From Dipteris shenzhenensis (taxonomy: Eukaryota; Polypodiophyta; Polypodiopsida; Gleicheniales): a DNA stretch of 64,000 nt. Location of the stretch: the NCBI GenBank assembly GCA_047967505.1, contig CM106541.1; one strand, written 5' to 3'. This document shows, one piece after another, positions 33,250-44,196 of this stretch; position 1 is the stretch's first letter; each line of letters opens with the position of its first letter. The notes beneath the pieces were generated by a model. The model searched no databases. It was not told the origin of the DNA and was given only the letters and a program-made list of their open reading frames with translations. A program made the translations under genes and the position numbers.

Positions 33250-35165
33250 CTAATCTTTTTCATATCCTTTCAAGTTTTCTTCCTTAGTTACGCAATGAAC
33301 GAGGCCATGAGGTACTTTGCTCAAGCATGACGTCTATCTTCTTATACACTTTAAGTATCACTTGCTGTGTCCCTCTAGAACCATCCTACATGGTTCTATT
33401 CTTGTGAGGCATATGCTCTGTGCTGTTATCCACAAAGTGTTGAATGAGAGCCCTCCCCATAGTTGTGTGCACCTTGATCCTCCTCACAATCTCGAAATTC
33501 CCATGCACATATCATTGCACACCACTCTCAGATTGCTCCCTATATCGATAAAATGATGCCCTTGGGATTCCATGCATCTTGTGCCATGCTCTACAATACA
33601 CATCCTGATCGTTTACCCTAAAGTTGTAGCGTATCCTCCCAACATAGTCACGATGCCAAGCCATTGACAATACATCATATATAAAATTTGTACGAGACTC
33701 CAAGGAGCTGCCCCAAAAATTCTTCCTTACAAACATTAAGAGGTCTCACTCAACATGTTGGTAGCACCTACTGCCACAATAATCAATGGACAAAACTTGT
33801 TGCACTGACTCTAGTGACATTTTGTACATTGGCGTTGGAGGCTCCCTTTGCTTAGGCACCTTGCTAATGAAAGTGTACCTTCTTTCTTTGAAGGTGGAGC
33901 ATCCTTTTTGAAAATTTAGTCATGGGCCACCTCATCTGTGCCACCAACCTGGCTCGTGGGCACATATTGTTGCAATGGGCTTCCATCAAGTAAGGTAGTC
34001 TACTTGATGGGCCACTTAACTAGGCTAAGAGATCTGACATCTTGCATAGAAGACCCTAAGTCACTTTCTATAATTTGTTCTTTCTTTTCAATACCCACAC
34101 CAATGCAATCGTTACCCAATAAATCAAAGTTTATAGAGTCACTCGGGAAAACATACAAGATCACACCTTCCCCCATGGTCTTTGCTTTGCTGTCATCCCA
34201 CAAGACAACCTTTTTCTCTTTCCAAGATTCACGGAGGCAATTGTCAGTTTCCAATGAAGAAACTGGTATTGCCTCAACATAAGGTTGTTCATGCTCACTT
34301 GATGTGGCTTCTTGAGTTACCAGATCATCTACATTAGGAAAAAAGGGAGCTCATTTTGGGGCCCTGTAAGAAATTCACTATTTTCTCTTTTCTCTCTCTA
34401 TAAAAGCAAGAAAATATGGATACTTGCGTGAGAAATGTCAGTGTGAAAAGGAATAAATATATTCTTTCACATGCTTTACATTCAATGTTCATATAAGAGC
34501 AACACTTTCCTGTGTAGAAAATCTCAAAAGGTGCCAGATCGCATTTTGCTGCAAATCTCACTTTTCGGCCTTTTTTGGCCGTTTTCGGGCCTTTGGATGT
34601 CCGATTCCAACGTTTCTAGTGCCGTTTCTGGGGTTTTGGGCTGTTCCGGACGCGTTTGCGGTGTCAGAATCACCAAATTCTGCACAGAAAATAAATTTTC
34701 AAAAGATTCAAACTAGATCACCTCAGTAATGTGACATGCTTCTATGAACATATAGTACTATTTCTTTTTCTTATTTTCATCTTCTTTTGTTGAATTTTCA
34801 ACGTTACGTTGGCCCACTCCTGATTGGTTGAGAGCCTATTTTCTCTCTCTTCTAAAAGGCCCCAAAATGAGCTCCCTTTTTTTCTAATGCATGTTTTAGA
34901 GAGTTCTTAGGCCACTTGACAATGCTCCGAAGTGCCTCACCAATAAGCACTGCATCCATAGTGGGAAATGGCAAGAGCATGTCACTATTGATAGACTTCT
35001 CCACTATCAACGATACATTTTCTGCCCCAACACCACTACAGTAGCCCTATGGATCTATTACACACACTGCACCAATTGCAACCACTTCATTCCCCACCAC
35101 CATCATGATTTTGTCCCCACATCTGATAGAGCCATCCCCTGCCATTATGATTACAAGAAATGAAA
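33250..35165 (-). pseudogene. DUF7869-element relic 3, N-terminal half, split by a MITE
   Basis: Minus strand, N to C. 35,160-34,895: MAGDGSIRCGDKIMMVV, EVVAIGAVCVIDP, EALRSIVKWPKNS. 34,254-34,000: KKVVLWDDSKAKTMGEGVIL, LGNDCIGVGI, RSLSLVKWPIK. 33,736-33,512: FRVNDQDVYCRAWHKMHGIP, ASFYRYREQ, a Cys/helix-turn-helix-like block. ~33,480-33,320: HTTMGRALIQHFVDNSTEHM, PHKNRTM. The last two blocks resemble the N-terminal region that precedes DUF7869. The EVVAxGxxxxxDP block recurs in relic 1 at ~53,600, which links the pieces. The catalytic part is absent. Confidence 0.55.
34337..34886. mobile_element. MITE-like element with ~27-bp terminal inverted repeats
   Basis: Left end GGAAAAAAGGGAGCTCATTT, right end AAATGAGCTCCCTTTTTTTC; the repeats continue inward through GGGGCC. 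About 550 bp, no coding capacity. Both ends abut TA (ATTA left, TAAT right), fitting a TA target as in Tc1/mariner-type elements, but the superfamily is not proven. It interrupts relic 3. Confidence 0.75.
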
Positions 35166-35219
35166 ATTTGAAAAAATTACAACCAAATAATTTCATAAGA
35201 ACAGAGAATTATGCTAGTC

Positions 35220-35395
35220 TGTCCTTGCAATGGGGAGAACGGCACTAGTGCCATTCTATATGTGAGATTGTAGAGAATGGAGCTAGTGCCATTCTCCATG
35301 TGGGCCTAGATTTCTTATAGAGAATGGCACTAGTGCCAATCTCCATTGTGGGTTTTCGGAGAATGGCACTGGTGCCAAACTCTAGGTGACTTGCT
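35220..35395. repeat. P1 palindrome cluster 1
   Basis: Four dyads of the form AGAATGGCAC-TA/TG-GTGCCATTCT, spaced about 45-50 bp, at roughly 35,230, 35,270, 35,321 and 35,367. Two are near perfect over 20+ bp. No gene is associated. Confidence 0.85.
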
Positions 35396-35475
35396 TGATG
35401 TTTACCTCTTGCATGAGATGTAGATCATAAAGTAGACATAACTCCTGTATCCACCCTATTTGTAAACCACAATAT
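35396..35475. other. Short non-coding spacer
   Basis: No feature seen between the P1 cluster and the gypsy RT fragment. Confidence 0.4.
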
Positions 35476-35479
35476 AGAC

Positions 35480-35935
35480 TTAGTCAAATAAAAAAATGTC
35501 AAGTCAAAAGACAACTAGTTGAATACCTTAGGAAGGGCCAAATTCAACCTAGTAATTCACCATGGTCATCAACAGTTTTACTAGTAAAGATAAAAGATGG
35601 CACTATGTGTTTATGCATAGATTATAAAGCCTTAAATAAAATCACAATTAAAAAAAAGTACCCTATGCCTTGCATTGATGATCTCTTTAATTGATTGTAA
35701 GGGAAAAAATATTTTACCAAAATTGACTTAAGATCAGGATATCACTAAGTGCGAATTAGAGAAGAGGATGTCCCTAAGACATCATTTTGTACTAGATATG
35801 GGCATTATCAGTAATGCCATTTGGTTTAACTAATGCTCCATAAACTCTTATGACACTTATGAACAGTGTCTTGAGGCTATATTTAGGAAAATTTGATGTA
35901 GTATTTGTAGATGAATAGGTCTAATAAAAACTTTC
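35480..35935 (+). pseudogene. Ty3/gypsy RT fragment (chromovirus-like)
   Basis: [71 protein letters not shown], then frameshifted LTNAP-like and LGKFDVVFVDE (the polymerase site corrupted at about 35,910). Three or more stops. The motif spelling is that of chromovirus-like gypsy RT and distinct from G3. Only RT remains; no LTR can be paired to it. Confidence 0.82.
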
Positions 35936-35994
35936 ATGAAAGCATGAATTATTTCCCTAGAAAATTTAGCACTGTGATAAAACTTTCTCTAAAT

Positions 35995-36138
35995 TCCAAA
36001 CGTAGAGATTGGCACCAATGCCATTCTCCACAATCACACATGGATAATGGCACTGGTGCCAATCTCCAAGTGAGTCTAGCAATTTTTGAATTTCCCCATG
36101 CGGCATGGATTTGGGTTTGTGGAGAATGGCACTGGTGC
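35995..36138. repeat. P1 palindrome cluster 2, left part
   Basis: AGATTGGCACCAATGCCATT (36,006), ATAATGGCACTGGTGCCAAT (36,043) and a half-motif GAGAATGGCACTGGTGC (36,122-36,138), interrupted by gypsy G2. The motif's missing half resumes at 40,227. Confidence 0.88.
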
Positions 36139-37133
36139 TATTATGGATAAATTTGACCAAAGTAAAAGGCATAAATATGTGTGTGTCTTGTATGTGTGGA
36201 AATAGTATAATAAAATATGGTGTGCATAAGGCCTAGGGTTGAGGTGGTAGGGCATGATCATGTGCCATCCTTCCATGTAAGAGGACCCAAAAGCTGTGTT
36301 ATACATAATCCATGGTAGTAATAATATAAAATGATAAGGTGCATAGGTCCTCCATGCACCACCCCTCCACCTAGGTGGTCCCACACCTGCATTTAGTGAG
36401 ATATGGCCCAAGGACCATGGGAGAAGTAATATAAAATAGGTGGAGATGGATATATATTGGATTATTCCCTCCATGTAGGATAGGCCCATGTGGGGGGGGT
36501 GTAGAAAGTCCAAGAATGCAAGTTAAATAATGGGAAAGTAGGATGAGGTGGCAAGATTCCTTGTGCCAACCCTCCACTTGCCCTCGTAGATGTTTGAACG
36601 TATTATAAAATTGGTAAGAGACCAAGGGAGTATCTTAGACTTGGGAGATGGGGGTTGATGTATGTGGAAAAATGAGGCAAAGGGTTGTCGCACACAATTG
36701 AGAGTGCATAACTACCTAGCCCACATGGGACACTCTTCCACACATACCATGCATGTGGGAGGATGCATTTATTGGGAGAGACCCCCTCTCATGTCTATAA
36801 AAGGAGGGGGCTATTCCTTGATGGAATACACTCATTCTTGTAAAGCCACCTAGCTAGTACTTTGATTTTTCCCCCCATCATTCCAATAAAGCATGACTCT
36901 CTTCCCTTGATGTCTCTATCTCTACATTCCATCTCCCATCATGTACATGCTTCTCTTCCCCCTCTTCCTTCCCCCTTGTGCCATAGTCCCCCTCTTCATT
37001 CCCACCCCTCTTTATCTTTTTTTCCCCACTTATGTTAACATTTCTTCCCTCGTGTTCCCTTTTCCTCCATGGCACTCGAGCATCGCCATGCCTAGCATCT
37101 AGCCTCATGCATTGAATTATTTTCTAGTTAATA
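36139..37133 (+). repeat. 5' LTR of gypsy G2
   Basis: TATA box CTATAAAAGG at 36,795-36,804 and polyadenylation signal AATAAA at 36,885-36,890, about 80 bp apart, giving a short R region. The 63- and 76-codon frames inside recur in the 3' LTR simply because the LTRs are alike. Divergence from the 3' LTR is uneven: many differences in the first ~300 bp, almost none over the next ~620 bp. Confidence 0.9.
36796..36803 (+). promoter_or_regulatory. TATA box of G2 5' LTR
   Basis: TATAAAAG, duplicated at 39,889-39,896 in the 3' LTR, upstream of an AATAAA signal. A typical LTR promoter arrangement. Confidence 0.7.
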
Positions 37134-37138
37134 GAATT

Positions 37139-37155
37139 TGGTGTGGCTATTGGGA
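37139..37155 (+). promoter_or_regulatory. G2 primer binding site, degenerate
   Basis: TGGTGTGGCTATTGGGA lies 5 nt after the LTR and resembles the tRNA-Asp site of plant gypsy elements with several changes. Confidence 0.55.
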
Positions 37156-37399
37156 TCGAAATCTCCACGGCTAGTGGTGTAAAATTCGTTACTCCTATGG
37201 TTGGGTGTAGTTCTGCAGCACCTTTCGTGTGTAGTTCTTTGCTTCTATGCCTCCAATCTATGTATCTTCTGCTCATAGTTCTCTATCTCTACAGCTGTAG
37301 AACTTATCATTTTTTGCACCTTTATCCTATAGTTCCTATGCATCTTCTGGATTCCTATGTAGTGCCATGCATCTTCTAGTCGACCGTACCTGCAAAACT

Positions 37400-37907
37400 G
37401 CGGGTGTGATTTTTTGGTGAGCTTTTTGTCATGAGCTTTTTTTCAATTTTCATGAATATTGCGAGCTTTTCATTCACCATTTTTTCAATTTTTATCGGAA
37501 TATGGTCATGTTGGTACTCAAAATGACCGGAATTCGACGAGGAATCCAAATATGAGGTCAAAAGATTCAAATTATACACTTAAAATGTACATATCTCCCA
37601 TAGTTCCTCCCTTCTACTTTGAATATGGACATATCTTCCATAATTTTTTGCCTCCTACTTCCACTCATATCCGCCCCCCCCTTGTGCATAGTATACACTC
37701 TTCCACCCCTCCCACATGCTATGAAAATGAACATATCCTATATTCTCTCCCCCTCTTTCTAACCTCCCCATCTTTCTTATAACAAAAACATGTATGCATT
37801 TCTAAAAAAAGCTCGCAAAAACAAAGGAAATGGTAAAAAAGCTCACATTAAAAAGCTCGCCAAAAGATTTCCCCCCAAAACCGCTCATGTGCATTTGCAA
37901 CACCCGC
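37400..37907. mobile_element. Foldback/MITE-like insertion in G2 leader
   Basis: Ends GCGGGTG / CACCCGC, followed inward by inverted arms each holding three GAGCTTTTT-type motifs (37,429-37,468; inverted at 37,808-37,866). About 508 bp. No clear target duplication. No coding sequence. Confidence 0.55.
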
Positions 37908-38540
37908 ACGCCCCTTGGTTGTAGCTAGTGCATCTGTGCATCACAGATAGATCATGAATTGCGACTGTTTTCTGAGTTCCTATGTCTTTTGGCGCATCTG
38001 CACATCACGGACGCGATTGTTTTCCTGGGTTTGTGCCTCTTCTGGTGCACTTGCGCATCGCGGACAAACTTTTTGGGCTCCTACAAAAGATCTCGTGCCC
38101 CTATCCTCTTCCTCTTCTCTTCTCCTCTCCTCTCGTCTCTTTTTATTAAGGAGTGGGAATATAACCCAAGACCTCCCCATTCACAAAAGGAAGTCTTACT
38201 AATGGGCCAGCAAATAGGAAGTGATGAAAATGTAAAGATATTGCTCATATGGTGAAATCTCATGAGTTGTAACTCTCTAACCTTAGGGAGTTTCCTCTTG
38301 TTGTAAAAAGCAAAAGTACTTCATTTCATGTGCTCTATTCATATCTGATACTAGATTGTAGACTATGAACTTTTTCAAGTTCACTCCTTCGACGCACGCC
38401 ATACGAGGAGGGTGGATATTTATGTCACTTCTCGATGAGTTCAAGGATTTTGTGCTTGGTCCTTTGCTCATTACGGCTACCAACTGGTGAGATCTCTTCC
38501 TTGATCTTCATGTCAATCTTCAACAACTGATTGTACAATG
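37908..38540. other. G2 internal non-coding with triplicated motif
   Basis: Three degenerate ~55-70-bp units built on GCATCTGNGCATCNCGGAC...TTTTCTGNGTTC at 37,928-38,080. A CT-rich stretch follows at 38,100-38,140. No reading frame of note. Confidence 0.55.
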
Positions 38541-38559
38541 CATTGTTCAAGGAGACGAT

Positions 38560-39216
38560 GGGTGGGATGATACACCATGGATGATTCAAGGTGAAGAACT
38601 AGTGATACACTGGGAGGACTTTGATTTCAATTCTACTCATTGTGCGGTGCCAAGCTTGGGGGGAGATTTGGCACATCTGTTTAATCAAAAGTTCACTGAA
38701 GCTGTGTGGGCTTACAACATCACTCATAAAATGTCTACAGGTCACACTCCTTTTAGTTGGTGTATGATATTGAGGTAGTTTTACCACTAGAGATAGAGAT
38801 TCCGGCCTTGATATTGGCACGAGAACAGAGGATGATAGAAGATGAACATGTAGAGGCCAAGTTGGTACAACTTGAGAAGTTAGGTGAAACCTGATGCCTT
38901 GCACTACATCAAAAAAAGATCCAAAAGAATCGACAAAAGGCCCACTTGGATGCTAAAATTTGCAAGGGACGGGAAAGACACTTTGCTAAGGGGGATGTTA
39001 TGCTATGCTTTGATAACAGATTGGACCACCAAATGGATAAGAAGTTCCTGCCACTGTGGATTGGTCCATACAAAGTCATCAAGGAACGTAGCAATGGGTC
39101 TGTACAAGTTCAAGAGCTGCATGAGCCATATGGCAAGAAGGTGATCAACAAGCATTGTCTCAAGTCCTTCTTTGTGCATGATGGTCCCAGGCATGGAAAT
39201 GCTGTGCATTCCCTGC
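38560..39216 (+). pseudogene. Gypsy G2 integrase C-terminal remnant
   Basis: KFTEAVWAYNITHKMSTGHT matches the end of the integrase core (the ALWAYRTT..TSTGMTP block). After a stop come EIEIPALILAREQRMIEDEH, HFAKGDVMLCFDNRL (GD-V-L), FLPLWIGPYKVIKERSNGSV and KKVINKHCLKSFF, the gypsy integrase C-terminal (GPY/F) domain. The catalytic triad is missing. At least one frameshift. Confidence 0.85.
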
Positions 39217-39229
39217 CTAGGGGGGGAAC
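39217..39229 (+). promoter_or_regulatory. G2 polypurine tract
   Basis: CTAGGGGGGGAAC just before the 3' LTR start at 39,230. Confidence 0.75.
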
Positions 39230-40226
39230 TATTCTGGATAAATTTGACCAAAGTAAAAGGCATAAATGTGTGTGTGTGCTTGTATGTGTGGCAATAGTAT
39301 AATAAAATATGGTGTGCATAAGGCCCAGGGTTGAGGTGGCAGGGCATGACCATGTGCCACCCTTCCATGTAAAAGGACCCATAAGGTGTGTTGTCTATAA
39401 TCTAATCTAGTAATAATATAAATGATAAGGTGGCATGGGTCCTCCATGCACCACCCGTCCACCTAGATGGTCCCATGCCTGCATTTAGTGAGATATGGCC
39501 CAAGGACCATGGGAGAAGTAATAAAAAATAGGTGGAGATGGATATTATATTGGATTATTCCCTCCATGTAGGATAGGCCCATGTGGGGGGGGTGTAGAAA
39601 GTCCAAGAATGCAAGTTAAATAATGGGAAAGTAGGATGAGGTGGCAAGATTCCTTGTGCCAACCCTCCACTTGCCCTCGTAGATGTTTGAACGTATTATA
39701 AAATTGGTAAGAGACCAAGGGAGTATCTTAGACTTGGGATATGGGGGTTGATGTATGTGGAAAAATGAGGCAAAGGGTTGTCGCACACAATTGAGAGTGC
39801 ATAACTACCTAGCCCACATGGGACACTCTTCCACACATACCATGCATGTGGGAGGATGCATTTATTGGGAGAGACCCCCTCTCATGTCTATAAAAGGAGG
39901 GGGCTATTCCTTGATGGAATACACTCATTCTTGTAAAGCCACCTAGCTAGTACTTTGATTTTTCCCCCCATCATTCCAATAAAGCATGACTCTCTTCCCT
40001 TGATGTCTCTATCTCTACATTCCATCTCCCATCATGTACATGCTTCTCTTCCCCCTCTTCCTTCCCCCTTGTGCCATAGTCCCCCTCTTCATTCCCACCC
40101 CTCTTTATCTTTTTTTCCCCACTTATGTTAACATTTCTTCCCTCGTGTTCCCTTTTCCTCCATGGCACTCGAGCATCACCATCCCTAGTGTCTAGCCTCA
40201 TACATTGAATTCTTTTCTAGTTAATA
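39230..40226 (+). repeat. 3' LTR of gypsy G2
   Basis: Same landmarks as the 5' LTR: TATA at 39,889, AATAAA at 39,978-39,983. Ends AGTTAATA followed by GTGCCAATCTCC, the second half of the interrupted P1 motif. Confidence 0.9.
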
Positions 40227-40640
40227 GTGCCAATCTCCATAAACCAACATGGACAATGGCACCAAAGCTATCCTACACAGGGAAATTTAAAATTTGCTAA
40301 ACCCTCATGGAGATTGGCACCAGTGCCATTCTCCATGTGGGTTTGTGAAGAATGGCACTGGTGCCATTCTCCACAATTCCACGTGGAACCTCCAAAAATA
40401 TGGGGAATGGATCTAGATAAAATTTACATGAAATTATTTTTTTAAAATTTTCTAATGATTTTCATGAAAACATTCCGTGCAATAGGAGACATTCTAGAGA
40501 TTGGCACCAGTGCCATGCTCCTAAATCCCACTTGTAGATTGGCACCACTACCATGCTCCACAATCTCACAAGTAGATTGGCAATGGTGACAATTTACACA
40601 TGGGATTTTGTAGATTGGCACTGGTGCCAATCTAAGAAAT
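40227..40640. repeat. P1 palindrome cluster 2, right part
   Basis: Includes the perfect dyad AATGGCACTGGTGCCATT (40,351-40,368), AGATTGGCACCAGTGCCATT (~40,311), GATTGGCACCAGTGCCATG (~40,500) and TTGGCACTGGTGCCAAT (~40,615), plus worn versions between. It was contiguous with 35,995-36,138 before G2 inserted. Confidence 0.88.
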
Positions 40641-40752
40641 CCTCCTAGAGAATGGGCTATATAAAATTTCCATGAAATTATTTTTCTAAATTTTTTGGTA
40701 ATTTGGAAAAATATAAAAAATGAAAGATTATGGTCAGTGGATTCTCGTCTAT

Positions 40753-40797
<45 letters not shown>

Positions 40798-41074
40798 GTT
40801 TTGCGTTTCTAGTGTATTTATTTTGAATTATCAATGTTTACGATAGTTTTAACAATTTAAGAGATTAATGTTCTATTCTACCCTAAACTAGGATTTAATA
40901 GACTAATACTAAACTATGGTTTAATATAGGAATGTTAAACTAGGATTTAATAGACTAGGATTTAATGGACTAATGTTATACTAGGATTAAATAGACTAAT
41001 GTTATACTAGGATTTAATCAACTAGTTCATACATACTTATATTTATTTTTTTCAACATACATATATTTTATACT

Positions 41075-41111
<37 letters not shown>

Positions 41112-41460
41112 AATACCTAACTACTTAAAAATTTTTAAATTCCAAAATTTGAAATTGTAAAATTTGAAACTCCTGAATTTGAAAATTACAAAAGAAGGAG
41201 AGCATTGAAAGCATTGATTTAGCTATTGAAACAACCTTGAAAGTTTTTTAGTAATAATATTTGATAGTCAATATAAACATTCATATATAATACATCGATA
41301 GAGACATCAATAGTCATATTGCCAATTTGTATTAACGCTTTTATGCTTTTATTTTAAAAAATCATTTATAAATTATGTCAAAAAAACCATCGCAAATGGT
41401 AGTCATTTCGCAAATTTAGCATAGGTTCTTTTGATTTCAAATTTAGAAATATGTATATAC

Positions 41461-41497
<37 letters not shown>

Positions 41498-41620
41498 CAC
41501 TCTAAGAGAAAAAGGGGCAAAAAATGATGTCCAAGGGATCTAAAGAAGAGATGAAAAAATTAAAATGTAAAAATAGACCAAAATTCATTAGGAACCCAAA
41601 AGCAAAAAATAAATAAATCA
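40641..41620. repeat. AT-rich region with microsatellites
   Basis: (GA)n at about 40,755-40,796, repeated 'ctaggatttaatagactaatg' units at 40,885-41,025, (TA)n at ~41,083-41,107 and ~41,473-41,500. No gene. Confidence 0.8.
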
Positions 41621-42215
41621 CAGAGGATGGTACAAAACCCTAGGACCTACCTGCTCTTCCCCTTCCATGCCCTTCTGAGCCTCTGCGCCTCTGCCTCTAC
41701 CTCTGTTTGCATGCCATTGTGCATCGTGGCAATGACCATGCCTCTATTGTCTCCTATCCCATGCCAAAGTGTTTCTTCCAATATCCTCTCCGTGCAAAGG
41801 CTTCATTCGGTCCGATTCCCACAGTCTGTGGCTAGCCCTAGCCCCTGAGCCTGACTTCCTCGGCTCGTAGCCATGCCCCTCGCCCCTCTGGCTACCTCGT
41901 ATACCTCGTTTCGTGCATTGTGCACCATCTTTGGCTCTCCTTTTCCTTTTCCTACCACTCCTCGATTTCCACCATGATTTGAAGGCCACTGCCGCCTTGG
42001 CTACCTCGAGAGTCAGCTCATGTAGTCATCATTGGCCACTGCCGCCTTGGCTTTGGGCACCGCATTGAATGCGACCATGCCCTCCTCCAAGAGTCCAAGT
42101 ACCCCTCTCTCTCTCTCGCTCTCTCTCTCTCTCTTTCTATTCCTCTCTGCCTCCCTTCCTCCCTCTTTCCCTCTCTTTCCCAATTTCTTGTCTTTCAAAT
42201 TTGAAATTCAAATTT
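41621..42215. other. GC-richer island, no gene recognised
   Basis: Frames on both strands are short and of biased composition. A ~25-bp phrase (GGCCACTGCCGCCTTGGCT) occurs twice (41,983 and 42,035), and a CT microsatellite lies at 42,105-42,190. It could be an exon relic, but nothing matches a family I know. Confidence 0.4.
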
Positions 42216-42256
42216 TTTTCGTTATGTACTTTGCTAAAATTTTAAAATTTTAAAAA

Positions 42257-42420
42257 TTGATGTTGTTTAAATTTAATGATTATAGATAAAAGAATATACA
42301 TTTATTTTGAAATTTCAAATTTTGAATTTTTGAGCTTTAACTTTCAAAAGTTCAAATTTTAATATTTTTTAAATTTCAATTGTTGAAATTTCAATTTTTA
42401 AAATTTAAAATTTTAAAGTA

Positions 42421-42458
<38 letters not shown>

Positions 42459-42875
42459 TATGTATGTTTAAAAAATATAAATATTTCTATGTATAAATAT
42501 AAATATATGCATGTTTAAAAAATATAAACCATGAAGAGCACCTCAATTGATGTTGTTTAAATTTGATGATTATAGATAAAAGAATATACATTCATTTTGA
42601 AAATTCAAATTTTGACTTTTTGAGCTTCAACTGTTGAAAGTTCAAATTTAATATTTTTGAAATTTCAATTTATTAAAATTTAAAATTTTAAAGTATATTT
42701 CTATAAATATAAATATATCTCTATATATAAATAGAAATATATGTATGTTTAAAAAAATATAAATATTTCTATGTATAAATATAATTATATGCATGTTTAA
42801 AAAATATAAACCACGAAGAGCACCTCAATTGATGTTGTTTAAATTTAATGATTATAGATAAAAGAATATCCATTA
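42257..42875. repeat. ~285-bp tandem repeat, 2.2 units, AT-rich
   Basis: TTGATGTTGTTTAAATTT starts units at ~42,257, ~42,547 and ~42,828. Each unit contains a (TA)n or TATAAATA stretch and self-complementary 'aaatttcaaattttgaattt' motifs. The third unit is cut short. Confidence 0.88.
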
Positions 42876-43348
42876 ATTTATATTTTTCTTATCAAGGTGT
42901 GCTGATTTAAAATTTGTTCCCTAGTGTTAGGATATGGAACAATTAGAATATCTAGCTAAAGACATCTTAGAATAGCTAATAGATTCTTAAAGAAAAATGT
43001 CAAGAAAGTATGATAGAGCTCCTAACCTCATCTAAATGAGCATGTATGCCTCAAGACCTTAACACGATCGCCCTCTAGGGTTACCACATCTTATTTTCTT
43101 TTACTTCCCCTACGACAAGGTTGCAAGGAGAATTAATGTGACAAATTGGTGCTTATTTCAAAAAGCTTTCATGTAATAACATATTCTCATTAAAAACTTG
43201 CAAGGAGTGGATTGGTATCAGTTTCATGCTAAACTAAAATCTTTATTCAAGATATTTTTAATGCAAGTGCAGATTGGCACTTGTGCCACGTTAAACTGAA
43301 AGATTTATTTATGCTTTGATATTTCATATAAAGATTGGCACCTATGCC
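42876..43348. repeat. Non-coding with worn P1 motifs
   Basis: Two P1-like dyads near the right end: AGATTGGCACTTGTGCCACG (~43,269) and AGATTGGCACCTATGCC (43,332-43,348), the latter cut by copia A5. Otherwise nothing recognised. Confidence 0.6.
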
Positions 43349-43704
43349 TGTTGAGATATCAAACTCCACTCATGATATGCCAGGGTGACCGGTGCATTTA
43401 TGTCACCGACTTGTTAGCTACAGATGCAGTTGGTACACCGCCCATGAATAATAGCTGGATGATAGCTATCTTTATGTACTCTAGTTAGTGGCTCAATTAG
43501 TATGCCACCTAGGCTAGCTGAGTTTGGTTTGAGACCCACATATAGGGTTCACCTATTCCTTTTGTACTAAGAGAGAGTTCTTTTGGCTTTCACAACTAAG
43601 AAGAGGAAAACTATTTTCAGCCTCCACCTTTGTGTGTATTCCCCCATTGTGTATGTGAGAAAGCTGCAGGTGAGACTCCTTACTTCTCTCCCACTCTCTT
43701 CACA
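43349..43704 (+). repeat. 5' LTR of copia A5
   Basis: TGTTGAGATATC to CTCTTCACA, the fullest A-type LTR in the window. The primer site TGGTATTAGAGC follows at 43,705-43,716 (one change from canonical). Confidence 0.92.
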
Positions 43705-43716
43705 TGGTATTAGAGC

Positions 43717-44196
43717 TTGGTTCGTGGTAAGGAGCTCAAGAAAGCAAACCAAGTTCATAGTGTCTTGGTAAGAGGATTAGTGTTGCTTTCCTTTTTCGAG
43801 TTTGGGAGCAAATCTTTGCAGGTAGCACAAGCAAAAAGTGCAAGAGTGCACTGTCTCAAATTGGGATGCCCTTCACGGTGTGGCAAATTATTTTTTTATT
43901 TTGGGGCTCGTTTCGGTGGCAGAAGTTTTTTGAAGGCACTTTAAAAAGTGCCATGTTTTTTGCTATGGGACTATTGTTCCGCAAGTCGGTGAAAAGTTGC
44001 CACAGAAATTGCATTGTATGCTTGTGCACAGAGATGTTGGGAGTGACTGAATCATTCTTATTGCATGTTGATGCAAAATCGTCACTAGGAAGTGATTGTG
44101 TGGTCAAATACCACTTTTCTGAGTTCTGCAAATTTGACCTTGTGAGGCAGAAGTTGTGTTTTTTCCAGTGACAAAATATTTTTGTAGTGTTCTGTA
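43717..44196 (+). other. Copia A5 leader
   Basis: Homologous to the copia A leader; no coding domain. Confidence 0.75.

Larger units (their letters stand above)
36139..40226 (+). mobile_element. Ty3/gypsy element G2, internally deleted
   Basis: Two ~1-kb direct LTRs (36,139-37,133 and 39,230-40,226), a tRNA-Asp-like primer site, an integrase C-terminal remnant and a polypurine tract. The internal region is only 2.1 kb and lacks gag, protease and RT. Insertion is within a P1 dyad; GTGC occurs on both sides (36,135-36,138 and 40,227-40,230). Termini read TATT...AATA rather than TG...CA. Confidence 0.9.

Noticed and set aside
36662-37108. Two small frames conserved perfectly between two loci (also 39,755-40,201)
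   Set aside because: They are the two LTRs of one element; identity reflects LTR duplication and probable gene conversion, not protein selection.
41627-42253. Basic-rich and Leu/Ser-rich frames as a gene
   Set aside because: Short, overlapping on both strands, biased by a CT microsatellite, and no recognisable motif.
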